Assembly (NCBI GenBank): GCA_012800665.1
Contig: JAAZIW010000016.1
Coordinates: 1 to 8,260 of the forward strand
DNA: 8,260 nucleotides
Reading direction: 5' to 3'
From: Rikenellaceae bacterium
GTDB taxonomy: Bacteria; Bacteroidota; Bacteroidia; Bacteroidales; UBA932
The position numbers were made by a program, and so were the translations under genes. Within the stretch, counting starts at the first letter, position 1, and each line of letters opens with the position of its first letter. The notes under the pieces are model-generated. The model worked only from the letters and a program-made list of their open reading frames with translations. It was not told the origin of the DNA and searched no databases. This document shows, in pieces, positions 1 through 5,823 of this stretch.

Positions 1-212
1 CCACCGATATGTGGACCAACAAGTTCATATTCCCGCCCTATCAATTCAGCATTGCAGATGCCTTCGTGAGCAATTTCCATCTGCCCGGAAGCACCATGCT
101 CATGTGCGAAGCGGCTTTCGGCGGCTATAAGAATGTGAAGCGCGCCTACGAGGTAGCCTTGGAGGAAAACTACCGCTTCGGTCCTTACGGTGATGCACTG
201 CTTATTGTTTAA
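1..212 (+). CDS. queA: S-adenosylmethionine:tRNA ribosyltransferase-isomerase, C-terminal fragment
   Basis: This is the 3' end of queA; the gene begins before the window and the reading frame enters at base 3. QueA transfers and isomerises the ribosyl moiety of S-adenosylmethionine onto 7-aminomethyl-7-deazaguanine in tRNA, giving epoxyqueuosine at the wobble position of GUN anticodons. About 69 residues are visible. They carry the conserved C-terminal signatures of the family: FIFPPYQF, then the NFHLPGSTMLM block, and the closing YRFGPYGDALLI block (usually YRFFSYGDAMLI). The protein ends two residues after that last motif, as expected for a complete C-terminus. Its stop codon forms part of the stem of a probable terminator. 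The identification rests on these motifs and is firm despite the truncation. The ATG at 9 is an internal methionine and not the start. Confidence 0.93.
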   Translation, partial: TDMWTNKFIFPPYQFSIADAFVSNFHLPGSTMLMCEAAFGGYKNVKRAYEVALEENYRFGPYGDALLIV

Positions 213-241
213 GCCGGTTTTATTTAAGCAGGCCGGTTTTT
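211..241 (+). terminator. Probable intrinsic terminator of queA
   Basis: AAGCCGGTTT (211-220) can pair with AGGCCGGTTT (230-239) through a CCGG/CCGG core, flanking A-T pairs and three G-U wobbles, around a nine-base loop. The right arm runs into a five-T tract (237-241). The stem begins inside the queA stop codon. The wobbles make it only moderately stable, so termination may be partial. Confidence 0.5.
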
Positions 242-288
242 CGTACTAATCTGTCCGGATAAATTTTAAGAAAATACGAAAACATAAA

Positions 289-321
289 AATCTGCGGGAA
301 ATAATTTTACTCCCGCAGATT
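289..321. repeat. Perfect 11-bp inverted repeat in the queA-dprA gap
   Basis: AATCTGCGGGA at 289-299 is the exact reverse complement of TCCCGCAGATT at 311-321, separated by an 11-base AT-rich loop. On the + strand the tail is CTTGTTTAT, a poor U-tract. On the - strand the stem is followed by TTTATGTTTT, a better terminator tail, although no - strand gene ends here. It may be a second or bidirectional terminator behind queA, or a small dispersed palindrome. It lies 29 bases before dprA. Confidence 0.6.
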
Positions 322-338
322 CTTGTTTATGCCGCCCT

Positions 339-346
339 TATATTTG
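339..346 (+). promoter_or_regulatory. Candidate Bacteroidota -7 element before dprA
   Basis: TATATTTG matches the -7 consensus TAnnTTTG used by the primary sigma factor of Bacteroidota. No convincing -33 TTG lies at the usual 19-22 base spacing; the nearest TTG (323-325) is only 13 bases away. If it is functional, transcription would begin at or next to the dprA ATG at 351, giving a leaderless or nearly leaderless message. The match could be chance in AT-rich DNA. Confidence 0.35.
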
Positions 347-350
347 AGGT

Positions 351-1511
351 ATGGATAATAAAGAAAAGGCGGCGGCATGCGCCCTCAACCATATCTTCGG
401 CTATGAGCCCAAAATCGCCCTGAGAATAGTGCAGGAGCTCGGCTCCGCCTCTGCGGTATTTGACCTCAGCCCTAAAGAAAGAAATGCCCTGACAGGCCCC
501 TACAGCAAATATGCCGGCTCTCTTTCCGATGAGCTTTTGGAAAATTCAAGCCGGGAATTGGAAGAACTCAAAGAAAAGGGATGCGGCTTTCTTCCTTATT
601 CCCATCCGGCCTATCCCAAACTCCTCAAAGAATGCGAAGACCCTCCGGCAGGCATCTATTACAAGAGCTCTTCCCCGCCTGATGAAGTCTTTAATGACGC
701 TCCCTTTATAAGCATAGTGGGCACGAGGGATATGTCTTCCTACGGTAAAGAATGGTGCATAAAAATAGTGGAAGCGCTGAGCTATGCTCCGCAAAAGCCC
801 GTTATTGTAAGCGGCCTTGCTTTCGGGGTGGATATTACGGCTCACTCTGCGGCTCTTCACTACGGTCTGCCCACAATCGCGGTACTCCCTAATGGAATAA
901 ACTCTGTTTACCCCTCTGCCCACCGCCCTGCCGCGAGGAAAATCGCATCCTCTCCCGGCTGCGCTCTGATTACCGATTATCCTCCCGGCACCGGCCCTAT
1001 GGCATTTACATTCCTCAGGCGCAATCGGATAATCGCCGGCTTGAGCAGAGCCACCCTTCTCATAGAGAGCAAAATCCGCGGAGGAGGCCTGATAACCGCC
1101 AGGCTTGCATCGGATTACGGACGGGATGTATTCGCCCTTCCCGGACGCATAGACGACATACGCTCGCAGGGCTGCAATCTGCTTTTAGTGGAAAAAATAG
1201 CGGAACCGATAGTGAATTTGGCAGATGCCTGTAGACAAATGGGCTTAGGCAATTATAATCTCCGGAAAAGAAGCGACCTGCTGGAATGGGTGGGTAAAAT
1301 CTATAAAAAAGTACCCGAAGACAAGCGTTCTCTCTTTCTTCAACTTGTACAGGAAATAAAAAAGCAGCGCGGAATAACGCTTGGCGAACTCTGCACTAAG
1401 TTAGGCAAACCCTATTCGGTGCTTGTCGGTATGGCCGCCACCTTGGAAAGCGATGGAATTATAGATATAGACCTTCTCGGACGTTGTACAATCAATGCAA
1501 AAAATGCCTAA
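351..1511 (+). CDS. dprA: DNA-processing protein DprA (Smf family)
   Basis: DprA binds incoming single-stranded DNA in the cytoplasm and loads RecA on it during transformation; in bacteria not known to be competent its role is unclear. The 386-residue product has the family's three-part layout: an N-terminal helical SAM-like region (about 1-75), the Rossmann-fold core (about 85-295) and a C-terminal winged-helix segment (about 325-380). Visible core motifs are VGTRDMSSYG (123-132), GLAFGVD (155-161) with a following His165, RRNRIIAGLS (223-232), GGGLITARLA (244-253) and GRDVFALPG (257-265). The start is constrained: an in-frame TGA sits at 345-347, so ATG 351 is the first possible start. No Shine-Dalgarno sequence precedes it. 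tatD follows after 11 bases, suggesting co-transcription with tatD and ansA. Identification is firm; whether the cell takes up DNA cannot be judged from this window. Confidence 0.95.
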   Translation: MDNKEKAAACALNHIFGYEPKIALRIVQELGSASAVFDLSPKERNALTGPYSKYAGSLSDELLENSSRELEELKEKGCGFLPYSHPAYPKLLKECEDPPAGIYYKSSSPPDEVFNDAPFISIVGTRDMSSYGKEWCIKIVEALSYAPQKPVIVSGLAFGVDITAHSAALHYGLPTIAVLPNGINSVYPSAHRPAARKIASSPGCALITDYPPGTGPMAFTFLRRNRIIAGLSRATLLIESKIRGGGLITARLASDYGRDVFALPGRIDDIRSQGCNLLLVEKIAEPIVNLADACRQMGLGNYNLRKRSDLLEWVGKIYKKVPEDKRSLFLQLVQEIKKQRGITLGELCTKLGKPYSVLVGMAATLESDGIIDIDLLGRCTINAKNA

Positions 1512-1522
1512 CTTTGCAGTTC

Positions 1523-2290
1523 ATGTACATAGATACGCATACCCATATCATTGATGAGGCTTTTTCGGGTGAAGAAGAGGCCGTCATTTCGCGAGCCCTT
1601 GCAAATGGTGTAGGCAAAATGCTCGAAGCGGATACCTCTAGCGCCGAAAGGGCGGCGAGATTCGAGCTGTGTGAGCGGCATAAGGGTGTGGTCTATCCCA
1701 TGTTAGGACTCCATCCCCAGGATATCAAGGAAAATTGGCAGGAGGAATTGTCGCAATTGGAAAGCTGGCTGCCCAAAAAGCCGGTGGCAATCGGAGAGAT
1801 AGGCTTGGATTATTATTGGGACACGACTTTTGCGGAGCAGCAGAAAGAAGCGCTGCGCATACAATTCGAGCTTGCCGCTAAATGGGATTTGCCTGTGAAT
1901 GTTCATTTGAGGGATGCCATAGAAGACTTTGTAAAATTAGTCAAGGATTGCGCCCGGCTGCAATTGAGGGGCAATCTGCACGCTTATTCGGGCAGCTTTG
2001 AAACCTGGCGCGAACTGAACCGCTACGGCGATTGGAGCATAGGCGTGGGAGGGGTGGTGACATTCAAAAATGCCAAATCCTTGCCCAAAGTTGTAAGGGA
2101 GGTTCCCCTCGAAAAGATAGTTTTGGAGACGGATGCCCCCTACTTGGCGCCCATGCCGCTGAGAGGCACCCGCAACGAAAGCGCCAATATCCCCTTAATA
2201 GCCGCCAAGGTGGCAGAGATAAAAGAACTGCCTCTTGAAACCATAAAAGAAACAACCACAAATAACGCCATAAAACTATTTTCCTTATGA
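1523..2290 (+). CDS. tatD: TatD family metal-dependent deoxyribonuclease
   Basis: TatD proteins are cytoplasmic TIM-barrel hydrolases of the amidohydrolase type with 3'-5' exonuclease activity on DNA (and RNA), using two metal ions. The 255-residue product has the usual length and the metal ligands: IDTHTH at the N-terminus (His6 and His8), Glu92 in GEIGLDYYW, His128 in VHLRD, His153 in LHAYSGS, and Asp204 in ETDAPYLAP, followed by the typical RGTRNES motif. I chose ATG 1523 because it puts the HxH motif at residue 6, as in relatives. The in-frame ATG at 1484 would add 13 unrelated residues and overlap dprA. The 3' end overlaps ansA in an ATGA arrangement, which favours translational coupling. 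The family is certain; which member (TatD, YcfH or YjjV type) is less so. Confidence 0.92.
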   Translation: MYIDTHTHIIDEAFSGEEEAVISRALANGVGKMLEADTSSAERAARFELCERHKGVVYPMLGLHPQDIKENWQEELSQLESWLPKKPVAIGEIGLDYYWDTTFAEQQKEALRIQFELAAKWDLPVNVHLRDAIEDFVKLVKDCARLQLRGNLHAYSGSFETWRELNRYGDWSIGVGGVVTFKNAKSLPKVVREVPLEKIVLETDAPYLAPMPLRGTRNESANIPLIAAKVAEIKELPLETIKETTTNNAIKLFSL

Positions 2291-3333
2291 GAAACCCCTT
2301 CGAAAAGTCCAGCATCCTTATTATCTATACAGGAGGCACAATAGGAATGAAAGAGAACCCGAAAACCGGTTCACTGTCGCCATTCGACTTCAGTCAGATT
2401 CTTCAGGAAGTGCCTGAACTGCGCAAGTTCTCATCCAAAATAGATTCCTACACTTTCGAGCCCCCCATAGACTCTTCGGATATAGAACCCTCTATTTGGG
2501 TGAAGATAGCTGAACTCATACAAGAAAAATACGAACGCTACGACGGTTTTATAATCCTTCACGGCACCGACACTATGGCCTACAGCGCCAGTATGCTGAG
2601 TTTCATGCTGGATCATTTGAGTAAGCCGGTTGTATTTACAGGCAGTCAACTCCCGATAGGGCTGCTTCGCACTGACGGCAGGGAAAACCTCATATCAGCA
2701 GTTGAAATAGCAAGCGCAAAAAACATTCACTCCCGAGCAATTGTACCCGAAGTATGCATTTTCTTTGACTCCCGATTACTCAGAGGCAACCGCTCCACCA
2801 AGGTGAATTCCAGCAGCTTCGACGCATTCAGCTCCCCCAATTATCCGATTCTGGCGGATGCAGGAATAAATATCCGATATCACGAACACGCTATCCACTA
2901 CCCCTCGCTTTTAGAAAGACCTTTGCAGATACATACAAACTTGGATACCCGCGTGGCCGTACTTAAAATCCATCCCGGAATCACCGAACAGGTGGCGCGT
3001 AACGTATTGTTAGGCGAGGGAATAAGAGCCGTCATTTTAGAAACCTACGGCTCGGGCAATGCCATGAGCAAGCCCTGGTTCCTCGATATAGTGCGCGAAT
3101 CCTCCCAATGCGGCAAAATCCTGCTCAATGTGACCCAATGCCTTGCAGGGGAGGTGAATATGGACCTCTACTCCAACGGAAAGGCCCTGAAAGATGCCGG
3201 AGTGGAGAGCGGATACGACATAACCGGTGAAGCCGCACTCGCAAAACTTTTCTTTCTTATGGGCAAATACTCTGACAATGACAAGGTTAAAAGTCTTTTG
3301 AAGAAAAATCTTAGAGGAGAAATATCTAAATAA
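2287..3333 (+). CDS. ansA: Type I (cytoplasmic) L-asparaginase
   Basis: The enzyme hydrolyses L-asparagine to aspartate and ammonia. The product is 348 residues, close to the roughly 340 of E. coli AnsA, and no signal peptide is present, so it is expected in the cytoplasm. Motifs in order: TGGTIG (15-20) with the nucleophile-region threonines; HGTDTMAYSAS (92-102) with the Thr94-Asp95 pair; FTGSQLPIG followed by RTDGREN; the RGNRSTK segment with the likely catalytic Lys172; YGSGNA (254-259); and NVTQCLAGEVNM near the C-terminus. Cys285 in that last block aligns with a cysteine linked to allosteric asparagine binding in E. coli AnsA, so substrate cooperativity is plausible (inference). The protein ends NLRGEIS, as in E. 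coli. Its ATG overlaps the tatD stop by 4 bases. Confidence 0.94.
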   Translation: MRNPFEKSSILIIYTGGTIGMKENPKTGSLSPFDFSQILQEVPELRKFSSKIDSYTFEPPIDSSDIEPSIWVKIAELIQEKYERYDGFIILHGTDTMAYSASMLSFMLDHLSKPVVFTGSQLPIGLLRTDGRENLISAVEIASAKNIHSRAIVPEVCIFFDSRLLRGNRSTKVNSSSFDAFSSPNYPILADAGINIRYHEHAIHYPSLLERPLQIHTNLDTRVAVLKIHPGITEQVARNVLLGEGIRAVILETYGSGNAMSKPWFLDIVRESSQCGKILLNVTQCLAGEVNMDLYSNGKALKDAGVESGYDITGEAALAKLFFLMGKYSDNDKVKSLLKKNLRGEISK

Positions 3334-3356
3334 AACTTGTTGTATGGTTTTTTTTT
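3332..3356 (+). terminator. Weak terminator-like element after ansA
   Basis: AAAAC (3332-3336) can pair with GTTTT (3347-3351) around a ten-base loop, and a run of nine T residues (3348-3356) follows. The stem is only five base pairs and AT-rich, so it would be unstable. The T-run and the change to an AT-rich gap support a transcription boundary here but do not prove it. Confidence 0.3.
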
Positions 3357-3362
3357 ACTAAA

Positions 3363-3405
3363 TTGCAACGATTTTATAGAAACGAAATATTTTATAATAA
3401 ATTTT
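3363..3405 (+). promoter_or_regulatory. Probable promoter region of the exb operon
   Basis: The 99-base gap before exbB is strongly AT-rich. TAAATTTT (3398-3405) matches the Bacteroidota -7 consensus TAnnTTTG at all but the last base and would give a leader of about 20 bases ending in an A-rich stretch before ATG 3433. A TTG at 3363-3365 lies 22 bases before a poorer alternative -7, TATTTTAT (3388-3395). Which pair is used cannot be decided by eye. Confidence 0.4.
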
Positions 3406-3432
3406 AACTAATCAATCACCAAAAAAACAGTT

Positions 3433-4221
3433 ATGAAAAAGTTTTTCATGATTCTTGCAGCTCTGGCCACTATGGCTTTCACTGCTAACATTGCATTCGC
3501 TCAGGACGCTGAAGTTCCTGCAGAGGAAGCTACAGAACAAGTGGCAGAAGCCGCACCAATTGCCGAAGAAGGACCCGTAGAGGTGCCCCTTACTCAGGCT
3601 ATCAAAACAAAATTCATCGAAGGCGGCCCCGGCTTTATGGCCCTTATCGTGCTTTGTCTTATCATTGGCCTTGCTTTCTCAATCGAGAGAATTCTCTATC
3701 TCTCATTCTCCAAGACCAATACCCAGGCTCTTCTCGAAAAGATAGATGCCGCTCTTAAGAAGGGAAGCATAGAGGAAGCCAAAACAGTTTGCCGTGAAAC
3801 CCGCGGTCCTGTTGCCAGCATCTTCTATCAAGGTCTTCTGCGTTATGACCAAGGCCTCGATGTAGTGGAAAAAACCATTATTTCCTACGGCTCAGTTCAG
3901 TCGAGCCTTATGGAGAACGGTCTCAGCTGGATTGCCCTCTTCATAGCACTTGCTCCGTCTTTAGGATTCCTCGGAACCGTTATAGGTATGGTTATGGCAT
4001 TTGACGACATCCAGAAAGCCGGCGACATCTCCCCCAACATTGTTGCAGGCGGTATGAAGGTGGCTCTTATCACCACTGTGGCTGGTCTTATCGTCGCCAT
4101 GATTCTGCAGGTATTCTATAACTATATACTTTCCAGAATAGAAAATCTTACAATCGACATGGAAGACGGCTCCATCAGCCTGATGGACATTCTTACCAAA
4201 TACGAAGAAAAGAAAAAGTAA
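3433..4221 (+). CDS. exbB: ExbB/TolQ/MotA-family proton channel subunit with signal peptide
   Basis: ExbB forms the inner-membrane ring that, with ExbD, converts proton flow into motion passed to TonB-type proteins. The 262-residue product starts with a signal-peptide-like segment (1-23, with an AFA/QDA cleavage site), then an acidic stretch rich in Glu, Ala and Pro (about 24-52). Three membrane helices follow at about 66-90, 166-190 and 208-232. The family signature is in helices two and three: APSLGFLGTVIGMVMAF (Thr182) and ALITTVAGLIVAM (Thr214/215), which match the channel threonines of E. coli ExbB and TolQ. The leader before the ATG is A-rich with no Shine-Dalgarno sequence. It is the first gene of a four-gene operon ending at 5759. 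ExbB is preferred over TolQ because two ExbD genes follow and no tol/pal genes are seen, but the family cannot be split by sequence alone. Confidence 0.9.
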   Translation: MKKFFMILAALATMAFTANIAFAQDAEVPAEEATEQVAEAAPIAEEGPVEVPLTQAIKTKFIEGGPGFMALIVLCLIIGLAFSIERILYLSFSKTNTQALLEKIDAALKKGSIEEAKTVCRETRGPVASIFYQGLLRYDQGLDVVEKTIISYGSVQSSLMENGLSWIALFIALAPSLGFLGTVIGMVMAFDDIQKAGDISPNIVAGGMKVALITTVAGLIVAMILQVFYNYILSRIENLTIDMEDGSISLMDILTKYEEKKK

Positions 4222-4246
4222 TTTAATCATCGAAAGGGATTAAGTA

Positions 4247-4687
4247 ATGAAGAATTACAACAAAATATTCACCTGGCTGATGATTGTTCTTACAGTCATT
4301 GGCGTGGGCATTGTGTTCTGGGGCTTCTTGGGAGACTGGATGGCAAACAATGCGCTCGCCTCTGAATCCATTCTCAACTTCGCATATATAATGGTGGTAC
4401 TTGCCCTGCTTGCCATTGTTGTGGGAGTTGTGATAGGCGGAATGCATGACCCAAAGAGCCTTTTGCGCCTTGGGATCTCATTGTTGATAATCGCAGCCAT
4501 ATGCTTCGTGGTGTACCTGATTGCACCCGGAACACCGGCTCAGGGGCTCCTTACCGAGCAACCGAGCGCTGGCACTCTCAAACTTACTGATACTGTTTTA
4601 TATCTTGCTTACATTCTCTCCGCTGTGGCAGTAATCGCCATAATAGTAGGAGAAGTACGCATCGCTATAAAAAATAGAAAAGCTTAA
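4247..4687 (+). CDS. Uncharacterised four-helix membrane protein of the exb operon
   Basis: I cannot assign a function. The 146-residue product has four predicted membrane helices at about 8-28, 41-65, 71-92 and 113-137, short loops, and a basic C-terminus (KNRKA). There is no signal peptide, no recognisable enzyme motif and no TolQ-type channel signature. The second and fourth helices resemble each other closely (residues 40-70 and 115-145), indicating an internal duplication of a two-helix unit. The gene lies 25 bases after exbB and 5 bases before the first exbD, so it is almost certainly co-transcribed with them. A weak AAAGGG sits 9 bases before the ATG. From memory, similar small proteins occupy this slot in other Bacteroidales exb loci. 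An accessory or assembly subunit of the ExbB-ExbD complex is a reasonable inference from position only. Confidence 0.8.
   Translation: MKNYNKIFTWLMIVLTVIGVGIVFWGFLGDWMANNALASESILNFAYIMVVLALLAIVVGVVIGGMHDPKSLLRLGISLLIIAAICFVVYLIAPGTPAQGLLTEQPSAGTLKLTDTVLYLAYILSAVAVIAIIVGEVRIAIKNRKA
4364..4681 (+). repeat. Protein-level internal duplication in the four-helix protein
   Basis: Residues 40-70 and 115-145 align without gaps, offset by 75. Shared positions include the leucine and AYI after an acidic-hydroxyl pair (ES / DT), two alanines with regular spacing, then the Ile, Val, Gly and Val of AIVVGVV / AIIVGEV, and a closing Lys. By hand about 11 of 31 positions are identical and most others conservative. 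The repeat shows in the protein and not obviously in the DNA, so it is old. Confidence 0.6.
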
Positions 4688-4692
4688 CATCC

Positions 4693-5280
4693 ATGGGAAA
4701 AAGATCTACACCCGGTTTAAATACATCCTCGACGGCCGATATCGCATTCCTGCTGTTGTGCTACTTCCTCATGACATCAACCATGGGGTCTCATACAGGT
4801 CTCAGCCGTCGTCTGCCTCCTATGCCCGATGAAAATCAAAAAGCACAGGAGCAGAAGGTTAATCGTCGCAATATCATTCTTGTAAGAATTAACTCGCAAG
4901 ATGCTTTATTTGCCGGCACAGAGCCCATAGATGTAAGTCAGCTTAAAGATAAAATCAAGATTTTCCTTACCAACCCGACCAACCTGCCCAATCTTCCCGA
5001 AAAGAAAATGGAAGATATAAAGGGGCTTGGCGAAAAACGCTTGGTTTCCCAAGGTGTTATTTCACTTCAGAACGACCGCGGCACCAGTTATCAGGCCTAT
5101 ATAGCAGTTCAGAACGAACTTGTAAAGGCGGTTAACGAGCTGCGCGACGAAGCTGCAATGGCCGAGTTCGGCAGGACTTTCTTTGCTCTCAACGAAGATC
5201 AACAGGACATCATCAAGGCTATGGTACCCCAGCAGATTTCTGAGGCTGAGCCCAAAGATGTTACCAAAAAAAGAAGATAG
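4693..5280 (+). CDS. exbD: ExbD/TolR family protein, long form
   Basis: ExbD is the stator-type partner of ExbB, with a single inner-membrane helix carrying the proton-accepting aspartate and a periplasmic domain. The 195-residue product has a short cytoplasmic N-terminus with the family's PGLN motif, then one helix (about 16-34) with Asp16 in the STADIAFLLL context, equivalent to the essential Asp25 of E. coli ExbD. The periplasmic part contains a RNIILVRIN strand and a later GVISLQND strand followed by a helix (AVQNELVKAVNELRD), as in ExbD/TolR. It is about 50 residues longer than E. coli ExbD; the extra length is the insertion around 93-118 (prolines and lysines) and a charged C-terminal tail from about 160. 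It starts 5 bases after the previous gene and ends 11 bases before a second exbD. Confidence 0.88.
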   Translation: MGKRSTPGLNTSSTADIAFLLLCYFLMTSTMGSHTGLSRRLPPMPDENQKAQEQKVNRRNIILVRINSQDALFAGTEPIDVSQLKDKIKIFLTNPTNLPNLPEKKMEDIKGLGEKRLVSQGVISLQNDRGTSYQAYIAVQNELVKAVNELRDEAAMAEFGRTFFALNEDQQDIIKAMVPQQISEAEPKDVTKKRR

Positions 5281-5284
5281 GAGG
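5279..5284 (+). promoter_or_regulatory. Full Shine-Dalgarno sequence for the second exbD
   Basis: AGGAGG lies 7 bases before ATG 5292 and overlaps the TAG stop of the first exbD (5278-5280). It is the only consensus ribosome-binding site I noticed in the window and it supports the ATG at 5292 as the start. Bacteroidota genes commonly lack such a site. Confidence 0.75.
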
Positions 5285-5291
5285 ATAAATT

Positions 5292-5759
5292 ATGTCAATG
5301 TTTAAAAAAGAGGGGAAAAAAGAAGTTCCCGCGATGGAAACATCATCAATTTCCGATATAGTTTTCATGTTCCTGTTCTTCTTCATGGTTACCACGCAGC
5401 TTCGCAGTACCGAGAACAAAGTTCAAGTGAGGATTCCTTCCGCCTCAGAAGCTGTAAAGTTAGAGCGCAAGGACCTTTCCTCCTATATCAACGTTGGCAC
5501 ACCTATCCGCAGCCTTCAGGCGCAGTACGGAAACGAAACCCGCATTCAGCTCAACGACTCTTTCAGAACCACCAAAGACATTCGTGACTTTGTGGCTGCA
5601 GAGCGCGAGAGCATGAGCGAGGCCGACCGTGCATTTATGACGGTGTGCATCAAAGCTGACCAAAACACCCGTATGGGTATCATTACCGACATCAAGCAAG
5701 AGCTCAGACGCTGCTCTGCGCTCAAGATAATGTATTCTGCAACAAGGACTCAAGATTAA
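5292..5759 (+). CDS. exbD: ExbD/TolR family protein, short form
   Basis: This second ExbD paralogue has 155 residues, near the usual ExbD length (about 141). It begins with a lysine-rich cytoplasmic tail (residues 5-10), then one membrane helix at about 20-35 with the essential aspartate as Asp22 in the SSISDIVFMFLFFF context. The periplasmic domain ends in the classic ExbD/TolR pattern: a strand (MTVCIKAD), a glycine-led helix (MGIITDIKQEL) and a final strand (ALKIMYSAT). It differs strongly from the first ExbD outside the helix, so the pair is an old duplication and not a recent one. A consensus Shine-Dalgarno sequence precedes it, unlike its neighbours. It is the last gene of the exb operon; an intrinsic terminator begins 20 bases after its stop. 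No tonB follows directly. Confidence 0.88.
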   Translation: MSMFKKEGKKEVPAMETSSISDIVFMFLFFFMVTTQLRSTENKVQVRIPSASEAVKLERKDLSSYINVGTPIRSLQAQYGNETRIQLNDSFRTTKDIRDFVAAERESMSEADRAFMTVCIKADQNTRMGIITDIKQELRRCSALKIMYSATRTQD

Positions 5760-5778
5760 TTTGAGTCCCTCCCTATAG

Positions 5779-5807
5779 AGCAGCCCCCTTTATGAGGGCT
5801 GCTTTTT
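5779..5807 (+). terminator. Intrinsic terminator of the exb operon
   Basis: AGCAGCCC (5779-5786) pairs perfectly with GGGCTGCT (5796-5803) around a nine-base loop, and the T-run ends at 5807. This GC-rich eight-pair stem plus U-tract is the clearest terminator in the window. It lies between the second exbD and asnS, only 16 bases before the asnS start. Confidence 0.88.
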
Positions 5808-5823
5808 AAAATAATGTAAGAAG

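Noticed and set aside
213..350. Small RNA or riboswitch in the queA-dprA gap, for example a preQ1-type switch
   Set aside because: The gap lies after queA and not before it, and only two simple hairpins are visible. No conserved riboswitch pattern was recognised.
546..923. 125-codon open frame on the - strand inside dprA
   Set aside because: It lies wholly within a well-identified gene, its translation shows no recognisable family, and it has no promoter or ribosome-binding site. It is a coding shadow.
1484..1522. Upstream in-frame start for tatD adding 13 residues
   Set aside because: The extra residues do not match the family, whose N-terminus normally begins just before the HxH metal motif, and the start would lie within dprA. 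ATG 1523 fits better.
5740..5765. Promoter for asnS at TAATTTG near the exbD stop codon
   Set aside because: It is one base short of the TAnnTTTG spacing and has no TTG about 20 bases upstream, so the match is too weak to annotate.
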